The notes: generated by a model from the sequence alone, not told the origin. 64,000 bases of DNA from Perlucidibaca wandonensis (GCF_042677145.1 NZ_JBHTIT010000001.1:1054001-1118000); one strand, 5' to 3'; counted from the stretch's first letter, positions 1 through 8,795 are shown. Translations and numbers: made by a program.

Positions 1-537
1 AGCGGCATCGACTTCTCGGCCCGCTTTATCGATCTCGCTGCCAATCTCGCCACTAGCGGCAGCGTACGCTACACCTTGGTCGATGAAGGTGAATTGATCA
101 GCTATAAAACTCGCACGCTAGATGAGTTAGGTCTGAGCGAGTCGGCAAATAAAGTCCGCTTTAGCCAAGGCGACGCCTGCAACTTAAAGCCTAATTTCAC
201 TGGCTATGACTTCATATTGGCAGCCAACTTGATCGACCGGCTTTATGACCCCGCACAGTTTATTGCGCAGGTGCATGAGCGCTTAAATATCGGCGGCGTG
301 CTGATGATTACCTCGCCCTACACATGGCTCGCAGAACATACGCCGCGCGAAGATTGGCTAGGTGGTTTCAAGAAAGATGGCGAAACCTACACCACCCTCG
401 ATGCGCTGCATGATCATTTAAGCGCGCATTTTGAACCGCTGCGCGAGCCTATGGATGTGCCTTTTGTGATTCGCGAAACACGCCGGAAATTTCAGCACAG
501 TGTCAGTGAGGCGAGCTTTTGGGTACGTGTGCGATGA
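1..537 (+). CDS. ovoA: OvoA C-terminal methyltransferase domain (partial, 5' end outside window)
   Basis: The open frame runs in from the first base, so only about 178 C-terminal residues are seen. They form a SAM-dependent methyltransferase domain: a GxDFSARFI segment at the start, an aspartate-rich SQGDACNL loop and an FILAANLIDRL strand. The end (RETRRKFQHSVSEASFW) matches the 4-mercaptohistidine N1-methyltransferase domain that closes OvoA. OvoA couples histidine to cysteine as a sulfoxide and later methylates the thiol to give ovothiol A. The stop overlaps the start of the next gene by ATGA, which supports a two-gene ovothiol operon. The N-terminal iron sulfoxide synthase part cannot be checked here. 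Confidence 0.8.
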   Translation, partial: SGIDFSARFIDLAANLATSGSVRYTLVDEGELISYKTRTLDELGLSESANKVRFSQGDACNLKPNFTGYDFILAANLIDRLYDPAQFIAQVHERLNIGGVLMITSPYTWLAEHTPREDWLGGFKKDGETYTTLDALHDHLSAHFEPLREPMDVPFVIRETRRKFQHSVSEASFWVRVR

Positions 538-1757
538 GTTTCAATTTCGACGAAGAGTTAGATCGAAGCGGCACTGGCAGCGAAAAATACGATGCACGTA
601 AACGGCTATTTGGTAGCGATGACATAACTCCGCTCTGGGTCGCCGACATGGATTTTGCCGCGCCAGCCTGCGTTAGCGAGGCCATCCAAAAGCGCGCCAT
701 GCACCCGATTTACGGCTACAGCATGGTGCCCGAGCACTTATTCAGTAATCTGCAGCGCTGGGTAGCCGAGCGCTACGACTGGCACCCAAACCAAGATGAA
801 ATATTGCTCTCGCCCGGCGTGGTGCCCGTGCTTTACGCTGCGGTGAATGCGCTCACGAAAACTGGCGATGGCATCATCGTCATGCCTCCAGTATATCCAC
901 CGCTGTTTAAAGCCGTCAGCGATAATCAGCGCGAGCTCATTCTTAATCCTCTGCTCATCACGCATCGTGATCAAAGTCAGAGCGTCGATAAAGGCGCCGA
1001 ATACCTCAACGCACCCGCACAAACTTTGCATTACGAAATCGACTGGGATGGCCTTGAGCTATGCGCGAAAAAAGCAAAAATGCTGCTGTTTTGCTCGCCG
1101 CACAACCCCGTTGGCCGTGTTTGGACACGCAGCGAATTAGCGCGACTACTCGATGTTGCCGAGCGCCACGACCTCATAATCATTTCCGATGAGATCCACG
1201 CCGACCTCACGTTTGTGCCACACACCGTACTTGCGACACTACCAGGTGCAGAAAAGCGTGTAATAACCGCAATGGCGCCAAGCAAAACCTTTAATATGCC
1301 TGGCCTTGGTCTGGCTTGGTTAGTGGCACCAGAAATCGCTCAGCGAGAAGCCATTAAGGCGCAATACGCCAAGCTCGCCATCCATGTGAATAACCCTTTG
1401 TCGATGGTAGCCACCGAAGCCGCCTACGGGCATGGCCACGACTGGCTCGCCGCCTTGCTTAACTATGTCAAAATCACTCACGATGAAGTCGTAGCGCGAC
1501 TCGCCGAGCACCCACAGGCACCTCAGGGCATTGCTGCAGAAGGCACCTACTTACTGTGGTTAGATTGCCGCCACACAGGCCTAGATGATCAAGCACTACA
1601 AAGGCACTTTGTCGAAAAAGCCAAGCTGGGCTTAAGCGCCGGCGTATTTTTTGGCGAAGCTGGTCGCGGCTTTATGCGAGTAAATTTGGCCGCACCTCGG
1701 CGCATAGTTTCAGAAGCCATCGAGCGCCTAATCGAGAGCTTTACTCAACCTAGCTAA
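534..1757 (+). CDS. ovoB: PLP-dependent C-S lyase, ovothiol sulfoxide lyase OvoB
   Basis: This 407-residue fold-type I PLP enzyme is of the PatB/MalY cystathionine beta-lyase type. It opens with MSFNFDEELDRSGTGSEKYD and has the family motif PLWVADMDF, then CSPHNPVGRVW, SDEIHADL, and the PLP-lysine region APSKTFNMPGL. OvoB cleaves the cysteine-histidine sulfoxide made by OvoA to 5-thiohistidine, pyruvate and ammonia. The assignment rests on the ATGA overlap with ovoA. Without that neighbour it would be called a generic PatB C-S lyase. The ATG at 534 is chosen over a TTG 15 bases upstream because it fits both the coupling and the family N-terminus. The 3' end overlaps the convergent kinase gene by 4 bases. 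Confidence 0.8.
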   Translation: MSFNFDEELDRSGTGSEKYDARKRLFGSDDITPLWVADMDFAAPACVSEAIQKRAMHPIYGYSMVPEHLFSNLQRWVAERYDWHPNQDEILLSPGVVPVLYAAVNALTKTGDGIIVMPPVYPPLFKAVSDNQRELILNPLLITHRDQSQSVDKGAEYLNAPAQTLHYEIDWDGLELCAKKAKMLLFCSPHNPVGRVWTRSELARLLDVAERHDLIIISDEIHADLTFVPHTVLATLPGAEKRVITAMAPSKTFNMPGLGLAWLVAPEIAQREAIKAQYAKLAIHVNNPLSMVATEAAYGHGHDWLAALLNYVKITHDEVVARLAEHPQAPQGIAAEGTYLLWLDCRHTGLDDQALQRHFVEKAKLGLSAGVFFGEAGRGFMRVNLAAPRRIVSEAIERLIESFTQPS

Positions 1758-4700
1758 GCCGCATTATCTAGGTTGAATGATAGCTCTTGCAGCAACTCGC
1801 GCACCTCATCATTCAGGCCGTTTAAGTCCCAACATTGCTCAATACGTTTCGACAACTCACTAATCTCGGTGAAGCCAACAAAGCCGGCCTCACCAGCAAG
1901 CTTATGTATCAGAAACTTTAAGTCATCTTGCCAATCGCCTTCGCTATTATCGATAAGCGCACTATAGGCGTCGCGGAATGCCGGCACGCGCTCTTCAAAG
2001 AAGCGGGAACGAAAGCGCCCCATAATCTCTTGCCACTCATCGCCGGCTTCCAGCTCTTGCGCTGAAATAACAGTAGCGGCACTCCCTGTAAGTACCTGAG
2101 TGGATGTTACTACTAGGCTTTTTGCGGCCACTCTTTTCACGATAGCGACTAAATCATCGACCACAAAAGGCTTGGTAACAAAGTCATTCATACCGGCATC
2201 AAGCGCAAGCTGCTTTTGCGTACTCAGAGCGCCTGCGGTTAAAGCAATAATAGGTAGCTCACGAATACTTAATTTCTCGCGAATGACGCGTGTCGCCGTA
2301 AAACCATCCATTACGGGCATTTGAATATCCATTAAAACAATATCAAAATCACTAGCCCGCTGCTCAAGTAAATCAACAGCCATCTGGCCATTGTTCACTG
2401 TAGTCACTAATGCACTCTCATTACGTAGAATATGCTCAGCCACTTCTAAGTTAAGCTGGCTATCATCTGCCAATAAAATACGAATACCAGACAGCTTCTC
2501 GCCTAAATGAGTCAGCCCAAGCTCTGGATGAGCACGGTAATTAAGTACATTTAAAACTGCATTTTGCAAAGCAGAGCAAGTAATAGGCTTAATAATAATT
2601 GAATCAATCTTTTCACTAGCGTCATGCATATGCAGAGTATCAGTGGATTGCGGCGTCACAGTTACCAAAGTAACAGGCGGGTTTACATTTTTTGCAAGTT
2701 TTAGCATTTTTGTTAAAGCATTTAAACCATTATCATCTGGCAGTTGCCAGTCGGCTAAAATAATATCGTAATTAGCATTACCTTGAACGGCCTGCAGCAT
2801 AGCGGCTGCACTTGTAACAACATCAGCTTGCCAGCCTAAACTGGCTGCCATTTTTGTAAAGTTCTCGCCGCTACGCTCATCACAGCCAAAAAGTGCTCTT
2901 AAACTCAAGTCTTTATTTTTCGTAAACATGCTCTCAGTGTCAAGGAGGAATGGCACAGTCAAAACAAACTCACTGCCGCCTCCCTCAATACTGGAAACAG
3001 AGATATTTCCTCCCATTAGCATGGCCAAACTTTGACTAATAGTTAGTCCCAGGCCAGTACCTCCGAATCGACGAGTAATTGTAGTATCACCTTGACTAAA
3101 GGAGTTGAAAATGTTTTCAAGTTTATCAGAACTAATACCTATTCCAGTATCTTTGATTGTGAACTTTAAAACTACAGAGTTATTTACAGTGCTTTTCGAC
3201 ACCACATCAATCGCAACAGAAACTTCACCTAAGTAAGTAAATTTGAGAGCATTGCTAACCAGATTTCTTAAAATTTGAGTTAGGCGAACCATATCTCCAA
3301 TTAAATATCTCGTGTTGTTTGGTGGCGAATCTATAATCAGATCGATTGACTTATCTGAAACCGAGCCAGACATTAAGCTCGCCAATTGATCAATCACCTC
3401 GCATAGATCAAAAGGTGACTCATCTAATGATAAATGGCCGGCCTCAATTTTAGAGAAGTCTAAAATATCATCAATAATTCCCAGCAGTGATTGACTCGCG
3501 CTTTGAATTTTTTGCACCATGCTTAAAGCTGCAGGAGACATTGCTTGGCGCTTAAGTAAATAGCCAAAGCCTAAAATTCCGTTCATTGGTGTTCTTATTT
3601 CATGGCTCATATTAGCAAGAAATTCACTTTTTGCTTGATTAGCCTCCTCAGCGGCTAACTTTGCATCACGCAGGTTAATATCAAGTTGATGGCGTGCAGT
3701 TACGTCTGTACGCATAGACACATAGCGCTCGACCTTACCATCAGCACCAATAAATGGCGCTATAACTGTATCTACCCAATATAAATCACCACTCTTAGAA
3801 CGATTGCACACTTCTCCATGCCATGCGTGACCTAGTGCTATGTTACGCCAAACATCTTGCCAAAACTTTCTATCATGTTCTCCAGAGTTAATTATTTTAT
3901 GCGTATTACCAATTAACTCTTCACGTAAATAACCACTAATTCCACAAAAATTATCGTTAACCTCAATAATTACACCCTTAGAGTCTGTAACTGAATATAA
4001 AAGCTGTTGATTTAAAGTGCTTAGCAAAACTTCGTTTTCACGTAAAACCTGCTCTAATCTATGCTGACTATCTTTAAAGTCCGTTATATCATGGCCAATA
4101 ACATAAAATCCTTTTTGTTCACCGTCGACAAAGTCTGGAATATAGTTGACTGATGATGCAATAGATCGACCATTAGGGTCTTTAAAACGTGACTCAAATG
4201 ATTGAGCTTCACCTTGTAACACACCGATTATATAATGCTCATTTTTTTTATATAGCTCATCACCAATAACTTTATGCATTTGCATGCCAGCCATTACCTC
4301 TGGATCATGGCCGAACCATGCTAAATAAGACCTATTAGCCATGCGATTGCGCAAATCACAATCCCAATATCCTATTATGGATGGAACCGCATCAAAAACT
4401 GTTTGTAAGTCACGTCTTGCTCGATCCAATTCATGAGTTCTTTGATTAAGTGCATAAGCTTGTCGACGAATATATAAAAGTGAAATATATAGCAGCAGTG
4501 TCGCTAGTATTCCAACTGTAAAAACTCGCACGCCCGAACTAATGGGAGATGCAAGACCTAAACGTTTAACAAATAATTCTGTCGCATTTAACTCAATTCG
4601 CCACTGCCTTCCATAAACATTAACATCCATAACCTGATATAAATCGTCAGCCACCTTGTCATCAGCAGATTCATTTGTATAAAAATACTTAGCATCTTTA

Positions 4701-5479
4701 TTTCTAGATATATCAGATAACCTAACAATAAACTCACCGCTGCTCATAACATAACCAGACAAAACCTCATCTATCAAAAGTGGCAAATAGGTAAGCCCAA
4801 TAATATCGAATGGCTTTTTACTCGAGCGAATTGGCATAACGAGCAAAAAGCCCATATTAGGCTTGTCTTTTGCTTGCTGCAGAGTGATTGGTGGCGTTAG
4901 CGCAGGCTTATTAGTTTCAATTGCAGTTCTAATTGCTTCGTATCTGCGATATTCCGATGCTATATCTAAGCCAATCGCTTTCTCATTACCTTCTAGTGGT
5001 TCTAACCTCTCAATAATCCATTTATCATCATCATGCTCAGATATTTGATTTATTTCATACTCAGTGTCCCACTCCTGAGTAAAGCTTGAAATGAAGCTTT
5101 TCTCACTTTCTTTTGGAACTCGCCTGATAAATCCAAACCCATGCGCTCCAGGAAATGTGCGATGCATATCTAGCTCTTGCACATAGCCTTGAAACTCTCT
5201 TCGATTATAAATATTACCACCAGAGGCATGCATGGCGCCGCGAAACCCAATGAGACCTCGCTCGTAAATCTCTAAACGTTCTTTCAGCAAGGTTTTAAAC
5301 TGCTGCGATGAGTCGGTTAAGCGCGACTGACTAAGCTCGATGTTTGACTCTAAAACTTTCTGACCGGTCATTACTGCTAGTAAAAAGCTGATGAGCAACA
5401 ACAGCGTTGCGGAGAGCAACGGGTTGACCTTGGCAAGCGACAACGCTATGTGATTCCGACCTGTCAGAAACTGAATCAT
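1754..5479 (-). CDS. CHASE-domain hybrid sensor histidine kinase (PAS-PAS-HisKA-HATPase-REC-REC-Hpt)
   Basis: This inner-membrane hybrid kinase has about 1241 residues. A membrane segment near 15-37 is followed by a periplasmic CHASE domain (about 65-285, HGFGFIRRVP) and a second membrane segment near 315-340. Then come two PAS domains (about 355-600), HisKA with SHEIRTPMNG (His near 625), and an ATPase domain with LVSNALKFT, DTGIGI and GGTGLGL. Receiver 1 has ILADWQLPD (Asp near 909) and receiver 2 has LLADDSQLN and MDIQMPVMDG (Asp near 1050). A C-terminal Hpt carries LIHKLAGEAGF (His near 1190). All phosphorelay residues are present. The ligand and output are unknown, and no separate response regulator is adjacent. 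The ATG at 5479 is preferred over an upstream TTG at 5518. It is more AT-rich in the middle than its neighbours. Confidence 0.85.
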   Translation of the reverse strand: MIQFLTGRNHIALSLAKVNPLLSATLLLLISFLLAVMTGQKVLESNIELSQSRLTDSSQQFKTLLKERLEIYERGLIGFRGAMHASGGNIYNRREFQGYVQELDMHRTFPGAHGFGFIRRVPKESEKSFISSFTQEWDTEYEINQISEHDDDKWIIERLEPLEGNEKAIGLDIASEYRRYEAIRTAIETNKPALTPPITLQQAKDKPNMGFLLVMPIRSSKKPFDIIGLTYLPLLIDEVLSGYVMSSGEFIVRLSDISRNKDAKYFYTNESADDKVADDLYQVMDVNVYGRQWRIELNATELFVKRLGLASPISSGVRVFTVGILATLLLYISLLYIRRQAYALNQRTHELDRARRDLQTVFDAVPSIIGYWDCDLRNRMANRSYLAWFGHDPEVMAGMQMHKVIGDELYKKNEHYIIGVLQGEAQSFESRFKDPNGRSIASSVNYIPDFVDGEQKGFYVIGHDITDFKDSQHRLEQVLRENEVLLSTLNQQLLYSVTDSKGVIIEVNDNFCGISGYLREELIGNTHKIINSGEHDRKFWQDVWRNIALGHAWHGEVCNRSKSGDLYWVDTVIAPFIGADGKVERYVSMRTDVTARHQLDINLRDAKLAAEEANQAKSEFLANMSHEIRTPMNGILGFGYLLKRQAMSPAALSMVQKIQSASQSLLGIIDDILDFSKIEAGHLSLDESPFDLCEVIDQLASLMSGSVSDKSIDLIIDSPPNNTRYLIGDMVRLTQILRNLVSNALKFTYLGEVSVAIDVVSKSTVNNSVVLKFTIKDTGIGISSDKLENIFNSFSQGDTTITRRFGGTGLGLTISQSLAMLMGGNISVSSIEGGGSEFVLTVPFLLDTESMFTKNKDLSLRALFGCDERSGENFTKMAASLGWQADVVTSAAAMLQAVQGNANYDIILADWQLPDDNGLNALTKMLKLAKNVNPPVTLVTVTPQSTDTLHMHDASEKIDSIIIKPITCSALQNAVLNVLNYRAHPELGLTHLGEKLSGIRILLADDSQLNLEVAEHILRNESALVTTVNNGQMAVDLLEQRASDFDIVLMDIQMPVMDGFTATRVIREKLSIRELPIIALTAGALSTQKQLALDAGMNDFVTKPFVVDDLVAIVKRVAAKSLVVTSTQVLTGSAATVISAQELEAGDEWQEIMGRFRSRFFEERVPAFRDAYSALIDNSEGDWQDDLKFLIHKLAGEAGFVGFTEISELSKRIEQCWDLNGLNDEVRELLQELSFNLDNAA

Positions 5480-5709
5480 AATTACACCAACGGTGGCTTT
5501 AAACTCGAATGAGCACAACTAACCGAGAATGGCTGTAAGCATGCTGCGCTTGCAACCACCAAGTTGTAAGCGCAGCAAATAATTTCGTTTTATTCGGTTA
5601 ACTTTTGTCTAACTATTTCTCACGTTACACCATTTGCCGAAATTTTCGCCAATCCCCTATCAGATGTGTTGTCAGTAACCTCCACCTTGGGTATCATGCG
5701 CGCCACATT

Positions 5710-5786
5710 AGACGCTTAGCTCAGTTGGTTAGAGCACTACCTTGACATGGTAGGGGTCAGCAGTTCGAGTCTGCTAGTGTCTACCA
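5710..5786 (+). tRNA. tRNA-Val (anticodon GAC)
   Basis: A complete cloverleaf can be drawn. The 7-bp acceptor stem is agacgct with agtgtct (one G-U), the D stem is gctc/gagc and the anticodon stem is ctacc/ggtag with loop ttgacat (GAC). The T arm is agcag-ttcgagt-ctgct, and A73 plus CCA are encoded. It is 77 bases long. It marks the edge between the housekeeping kinase region and the accessory DNA that follows, and tRNA 3' ends are common integration sites. No second copy of its 3' end was found in this window. Confidence 0.95.
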
Positions 5787-5794
5787 AATACCGA

Positions 5795-5825
5795 AACCCG
5801 CTAAGCCTTGCGCCTAGCGGGTTTT
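5795..5825 (+). terminator. Rho-independent terminator after tRNA-Val
   Basis: A perfect 9-bp stem (aacccgcta with tagcgggtt) and an 11-base loop end in TTTT, starting 9 bases after the tRNA CCA. Confidence 0.8.
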
Positions 5826-6076
5826 GTGCTTTCTGGGGTTTGAAAAACAGAGCGGCTAGAAGCCATAAAACTCTACAGGGACCAAATCGAGACCATTCTG
5901 AGACCAAAATTCAGACTCAAAAAGTAGGGGTCACTGATTTTCGACAATGGATATGATCAGAAAACACTCGTTTTTGACCCCTACCCCAAATTTTGACGCC
6001 AATTTCCCGCACAACTATTTGTTATTAAAGGCAAATATCACTAATTTCAGGCTCTAGCTTAGGGCCTTAAGAGCCA
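5826..6076. other. Non-coding stretch with a REP-like inverted repeat
   Basis: No convincing gene lies here. A 10-bp inverted repeat, gtaggggtca at 5924-5933 and tgacccctac at 5975-5984, has a 41-base AT-rich spacer. Sequences of the type ggggtca...tgacccc are often seen near RAYT/REP elements, but no RAYT gene is present, so this is only suggestive. Three near-copies of gagacca/gggacca lie at 5878-5905. The rest (5985-6076) shows nothing recognisable. Confidence 0.45.
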
Positions 6077-6172
6077 TCACTCGCTGATGTGCTCCATCAA
6101 GTCAGATACTTGGCAGCCAAAATATTTGCACAGCCTATCGATTACATCGGTCGTGCAGTTATAGCCCAGCAC
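6077..6172 (-). pseudogene. 3' fragment of a small XRE/Cro-CI-type regulator, truncated by an insertion sequence
   Basis: The minus strand reads VLGYNCTTDVIDRLCKYF... to a stop, with FGCQVSDLMEHISE at the end. This is the typical C-terminus of short YozG-like XRE repressors, which end in a 'LCxYFxCxxxDL' helix and lie downstream of the recognition helix. Only 31 residues remain. The frame is cut exactly where the IS terminal repeat begins (6173). The N-terminal half was not found elsewhere in the window. It is too short for a normal ORF scan. Confidence 0.6.
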
Positions 6173-6876
6173 GGTACTGACAAGTTAACTTCTACACTCA
6201 GCAATAGTTGACCTGAACATCGCTACGCAATCATCGTTCTCCACGTTGCAAACACTGCTGTCCTAATACGGCGATAATGGCTTGCTGAAGTTAGATGCCT
6301 TCCAAGGTTGAATAGATTAGATACTGCTGCATGATTCGTAAGAAATAGCTGAGCTTGGCTCGGCGACTTGAAACACCTCATGCCTCGCTCTCGAAATCGC
6401 GTCAACTCATGCGATTGCTCTGCCCTGTTTTAGCTGTATTGTGATGAACAGTCGGCATTAGCTCGCGTTGCGCAATTTTGTAGCTTGCCAACTTATCAGT
6501 GACTATCATTCGTGGCTCACCGCCATGATTATGCAACAAGCGCTTAAAGAATTGCTTTGCCGCCTCACCATTGCGCCTACTCTGAGCATAAACATCGACC
6601 ACTTCACCATCTTGATCGACGGCTCGCCGAACCCACCATGTCTTTGCTTGAGCTTGCGAGCGTATGCAGGTCCAAACTTAATGCACCATAAACGGATCGA
6701 TTCATAACTGACAGAGATGCCCTTTTCTGCCAGCAAGTCTTCGATATCACAAAAGCTCAAGTTGAAGCGATAATAGACCCATACCGCATAGCTGATGATG
6801 CTGGAATGAAAGCGATATCGTTTGTATGTGTTCATCGACAAACTATCTCAATCGGCGAGTTAACTTGTCAGTAGCC
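6173..6876 (-). mobile_element. Degenerate IS6-family insertion sequence, copy 1
   Basis: The ends are an inverted repeat: GGTACTGACAAGTTAAC at 6173-6189 and its complement (one inserted base near the tip) at 6859-6876. The GGxACTG tip resembles ends of IS6-family elements. The element is about 700 bp, shorter than the usual 800, because of internal deletions in the transposase. No 8-bp target duplication was seen at its flanks. A second copy in the same orientation lies at 10502-11089. Confidence 0.75.
6223..6841 (-). pseudogene. IS6-family transposase, frameshifted and missing catalytic residues
   Basis: Pieces in different frames together make an IS6 DDE transposase. An N-terminal piece has YKRYRFHSSIISYAVW and FCDIEDLLAEKGISVSYESI. 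A middle piece has AVDQDGEVVDVYAQSRRNGE and IVTDKLASYK (second Asp). A C-terminal piece has TRFRERGMR and NLFNLGRHLTSASHYR. The segment with the first catalytic Asp (normally a W-x-DEVF-type motif) is deleted between TWWV and RRAVDQ. A further frameshift lies near the third acidic motif (AEQSHE). The copy cannot encode an active enzyme. Confidence 0.8.
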
Positions 6877-7746
6877 TAAGCGCTCCTGCTCTGCCAAAAA
6901 ATCATCGATTTGCAGCAAGTACTTACGGTTATCGTGATCCCATGGATGGAAGCTTGGGCGGAAGTAATCAATATAATCGCGAAGTTGTATACGAATTATG
7001 CCGTATTCACCCATAGTGAACTTAAGCAGCTTTCGCATCGATTTCAAATCAGTCAGATGCCCACCACTTCTCAGCACCGCTAACAGTGCCGGCATCATAA
7101 TTAACCAGAAGATGGCAGTCGCCAAAACCATGCCTGTCGCTCGCATCGCGTAAGCACGTGGGCCACGACCCATAACTGCTGTCCATGTGTCGAAAGCCAC
7201 GGCTTTATGCTCAGTCTCTTCTAATGCATGCCACCGCCACAGCGCGGCATAGTGCGGCTCCGCACCCGCCATTAGGCGTGGCTCACGCAAGATGCTATCG
7301 GCCAATAGCGCAGTAAAGTGCTCCAGCGCAATCGTGCCACTCAGCGACATTTCTTTACCAAAATACTTGCCGAGAGTATCCAGTGCATTTTTCACAAAGC
7401 GCTCAATTTTTGGTGCAATCGGTACGACAGCGAAGAGTGCATCATTCATCTCTTCGTGTTCGCGACCATGCATGGCTTCTTGCCCAATAAACGCGGTAAT
7501 GGCTTTTTTCAGTTCGGGGTCATGAATCTGATCGCGATACTCGCGCACACTATCAATAAAGAAGCGCTCACCAACTGGCAAAAAAAGCGAGAACGTGTTT
7601 AAAAAAGCAGCGAAGCCAGGGCCGCCCGCAGGGTGCCAATCCAGCACTCTATCCGCGGGAAGATTGAATCTGAGGTCACGCCGAATTGGCAGAATAGCCG
7701 CCAAGCTGGAAGATATTGCAGATACTTTGCCTAAGAATGCTGTCAT
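6868..7746 (-). CDS. Predicted metal-dependent hydrolase (PF10118-type, ferritin-like)
   Basis: This 292-residue protein belongs to the 'predicted metal-dependent hydrolase' family. Helices carry Glu/His motifs suited to a di-metal site: VGERFFIDSV, QEAMHGREHEEMN, ALEHFTALLAD and HALEETEHKAVAFD. A hydrophobic helix pair lies near 203-228. No reaction is firmly known for the family. It is common beside lipid and xenobiotic genes. It sits inside the IS6-bounded segment. Its last codons (Gly-Tyr-stop) lie in the terminal repeat of IS copy 1, so the native C-terminus may have been altered. The start ATG at 7746 is preceded by an aggat sequence about 7 bases upstream. Confidence 0.75.
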   Translation of the reverse strand: MTAFLGKVSAISSSLAAILPIRRDLRFNLPADRVLDWHPAGGPGFAAFLNTFSLFLPVGERFFIDSVREYRDQIHDPELKKAITAFIGQEAMHGREHEEMNDALFAVVPIAPKIERFVKNALDTLGKYFGKEMSLSGTIALEHFTALLADSILREPRLMAGAEPHYAALWRWHALEETEHKAVAFDTWTAVMGRGPRAYAMRATGMVLATAIFWLIMMPALLAVLRSGGHLTDLKSMRKLLKFTMGEYGIIRIQLRDYIDYFRPSFHPWDHDNRKYLLQIDDFLAEQERLGY

Positions 7747-7828
7747 TTTTATTATCCTCTTTAGCCCAAAGGGCTGTGACCGAATAGTCGCCTACTATTT
7801 GCCTTACTGACAAGCACTTAAAAAATAA

Positions 7829-7856
7829 GGTACTGACAAGTTAACTTGTCAGTACC
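7829..7856. repeat. 28-bp perfect palindrome made of two fused IS6 terminal repeats
   Basis: The sequence is GGTACTGACAAGTTAAC joined to its own reverse complement, sharing the central GTTAAC. It equals the left and right ends of the flanking IS copies with nothing between them. A third partial copy (tactgacaag) sits at 7805-7814. It lies between the LysR gene's 3' end and the metal hydrolase start. It may be the footprint of a collapsed IS copy. Confidence 0.7.
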
Positions 7857-7871
7857 ACTTTAAGCACTCAC

Positions 7872-8795
7872 CTATTGGCAAGATGCCTCCCAAGCTGATA
7901 TGCCGGCAAATTTAGCGGCTAAGTAATCTATAACTGCACGCACTTTGCGTGGTTGATGGCGGCATTGTGGATACATTGCGTAGATAGTATCTACCGTTGG
8001 TGAATCATTAGGCATAGCATTAATTAAGCGCCCATCCGCCAATGCCTCACTAGCAATAAACAAGGGAATAAGGCATAGCCCAAGGCCAGCAATGGCGGCA
8101 TCACGCATACTTTCGCCATTGTTAAAAACATAGTGTGCTTTCAAAGGAATCGAACGTACCTGTCCCGCCTGCTCCAGTGGTTCAAACTGCCAAAGCTGGC
8201 CTGAGTAGAGATTTGTGTAACCAATGCATTTGTGATTACTAAGATCATCGACTGAGATAGGTAACCCGTGCATCGCGGAATAGCTTGGACTGCAACACAC
8301 TACTCGCTTACTCAGCGCCAGTTTGCGCGCGATTAGTGTGGAGTCTTTCATTTGTGTTACTCGGATCGCGATATCAAAGCCGCTACCCTCGATATCGATT
8401 TTTTTATCATCGAGTGTGAGTGCGAGCTCTAAGCTAGGGTGCAGCTTGAGGAAATCAAAAAGCATCGCGCCTAGATGCATGGTGCCAAACGACATCGGTG
8501 CTGCAATTTTAATCTGGCCACTGAGCGATGCATTGTCATCAAGTGTAGCTTCAACGACATCATCCAACTGCTGCACTAATTGCCGCGCTCGGGCATAAAA
8601 CTCTTGGCCTTTATCAGTGGCATGCACGCCGCGCGTTGAGCGACTTAACAACTGTGTATTAAGACTATTTTCTAAATCGCTAATTCGCTTACTTATGACT
8701 GATTTAGACAAGTCCATACGTAGACCAGCTGCACTTAGGCTTCCGGCCTCCATAACAGTGATAAACGTTTCAATATAATCGAGTCTAAATCGCAT
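7872..8795 (-). CDS. LysR-family transcriptional regulator
   Basis: This 307-residue protein has an N-terminal winged helix-turn-helix (about 1-60: LDYIETFITVMEAGSLSAAG, then LSKSVISKRISDLE). The periplasmic-binding-like effector domain follows (about 90-295), as in AaeR/DmlR-type LysR proteins. It is divergent from the first isochorismatase-fold gene (244-bp gap with nested inverted repeats), the usual layout for a LysR regulator of its neighbour. The effector is unknown. The start ATG at 8795 gives the standard family N-terminus. Confidence 0.85.
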   Translation of the reverse strand: MRFRLDYIETFITVMEAGSLSAAGLRMDLSKSVISKRISDLENSLNTQLLSRSTRGVHATDKGQEFYARARQLVQQLDDVVEATLDDNASLSGQIKIAAPMSFGTMHLGAMLFDFLKLHPSLELALTLDDKKIDIEGSGFDIAIRVTQMKDSTLIARKLALSKRVVCCSPSYSAMHGLPISVDDLSNHKCIGYTNLYSGQLWQFEPLEQAGQVRSIPLKAHYVFNNGESMRDAAIAGLGLCLIPLFIASEALADGRLINAMPNDSPTVDTIYAMYPQCRHQPRKVRAVIDYLAAKFAGISAWEASCQ

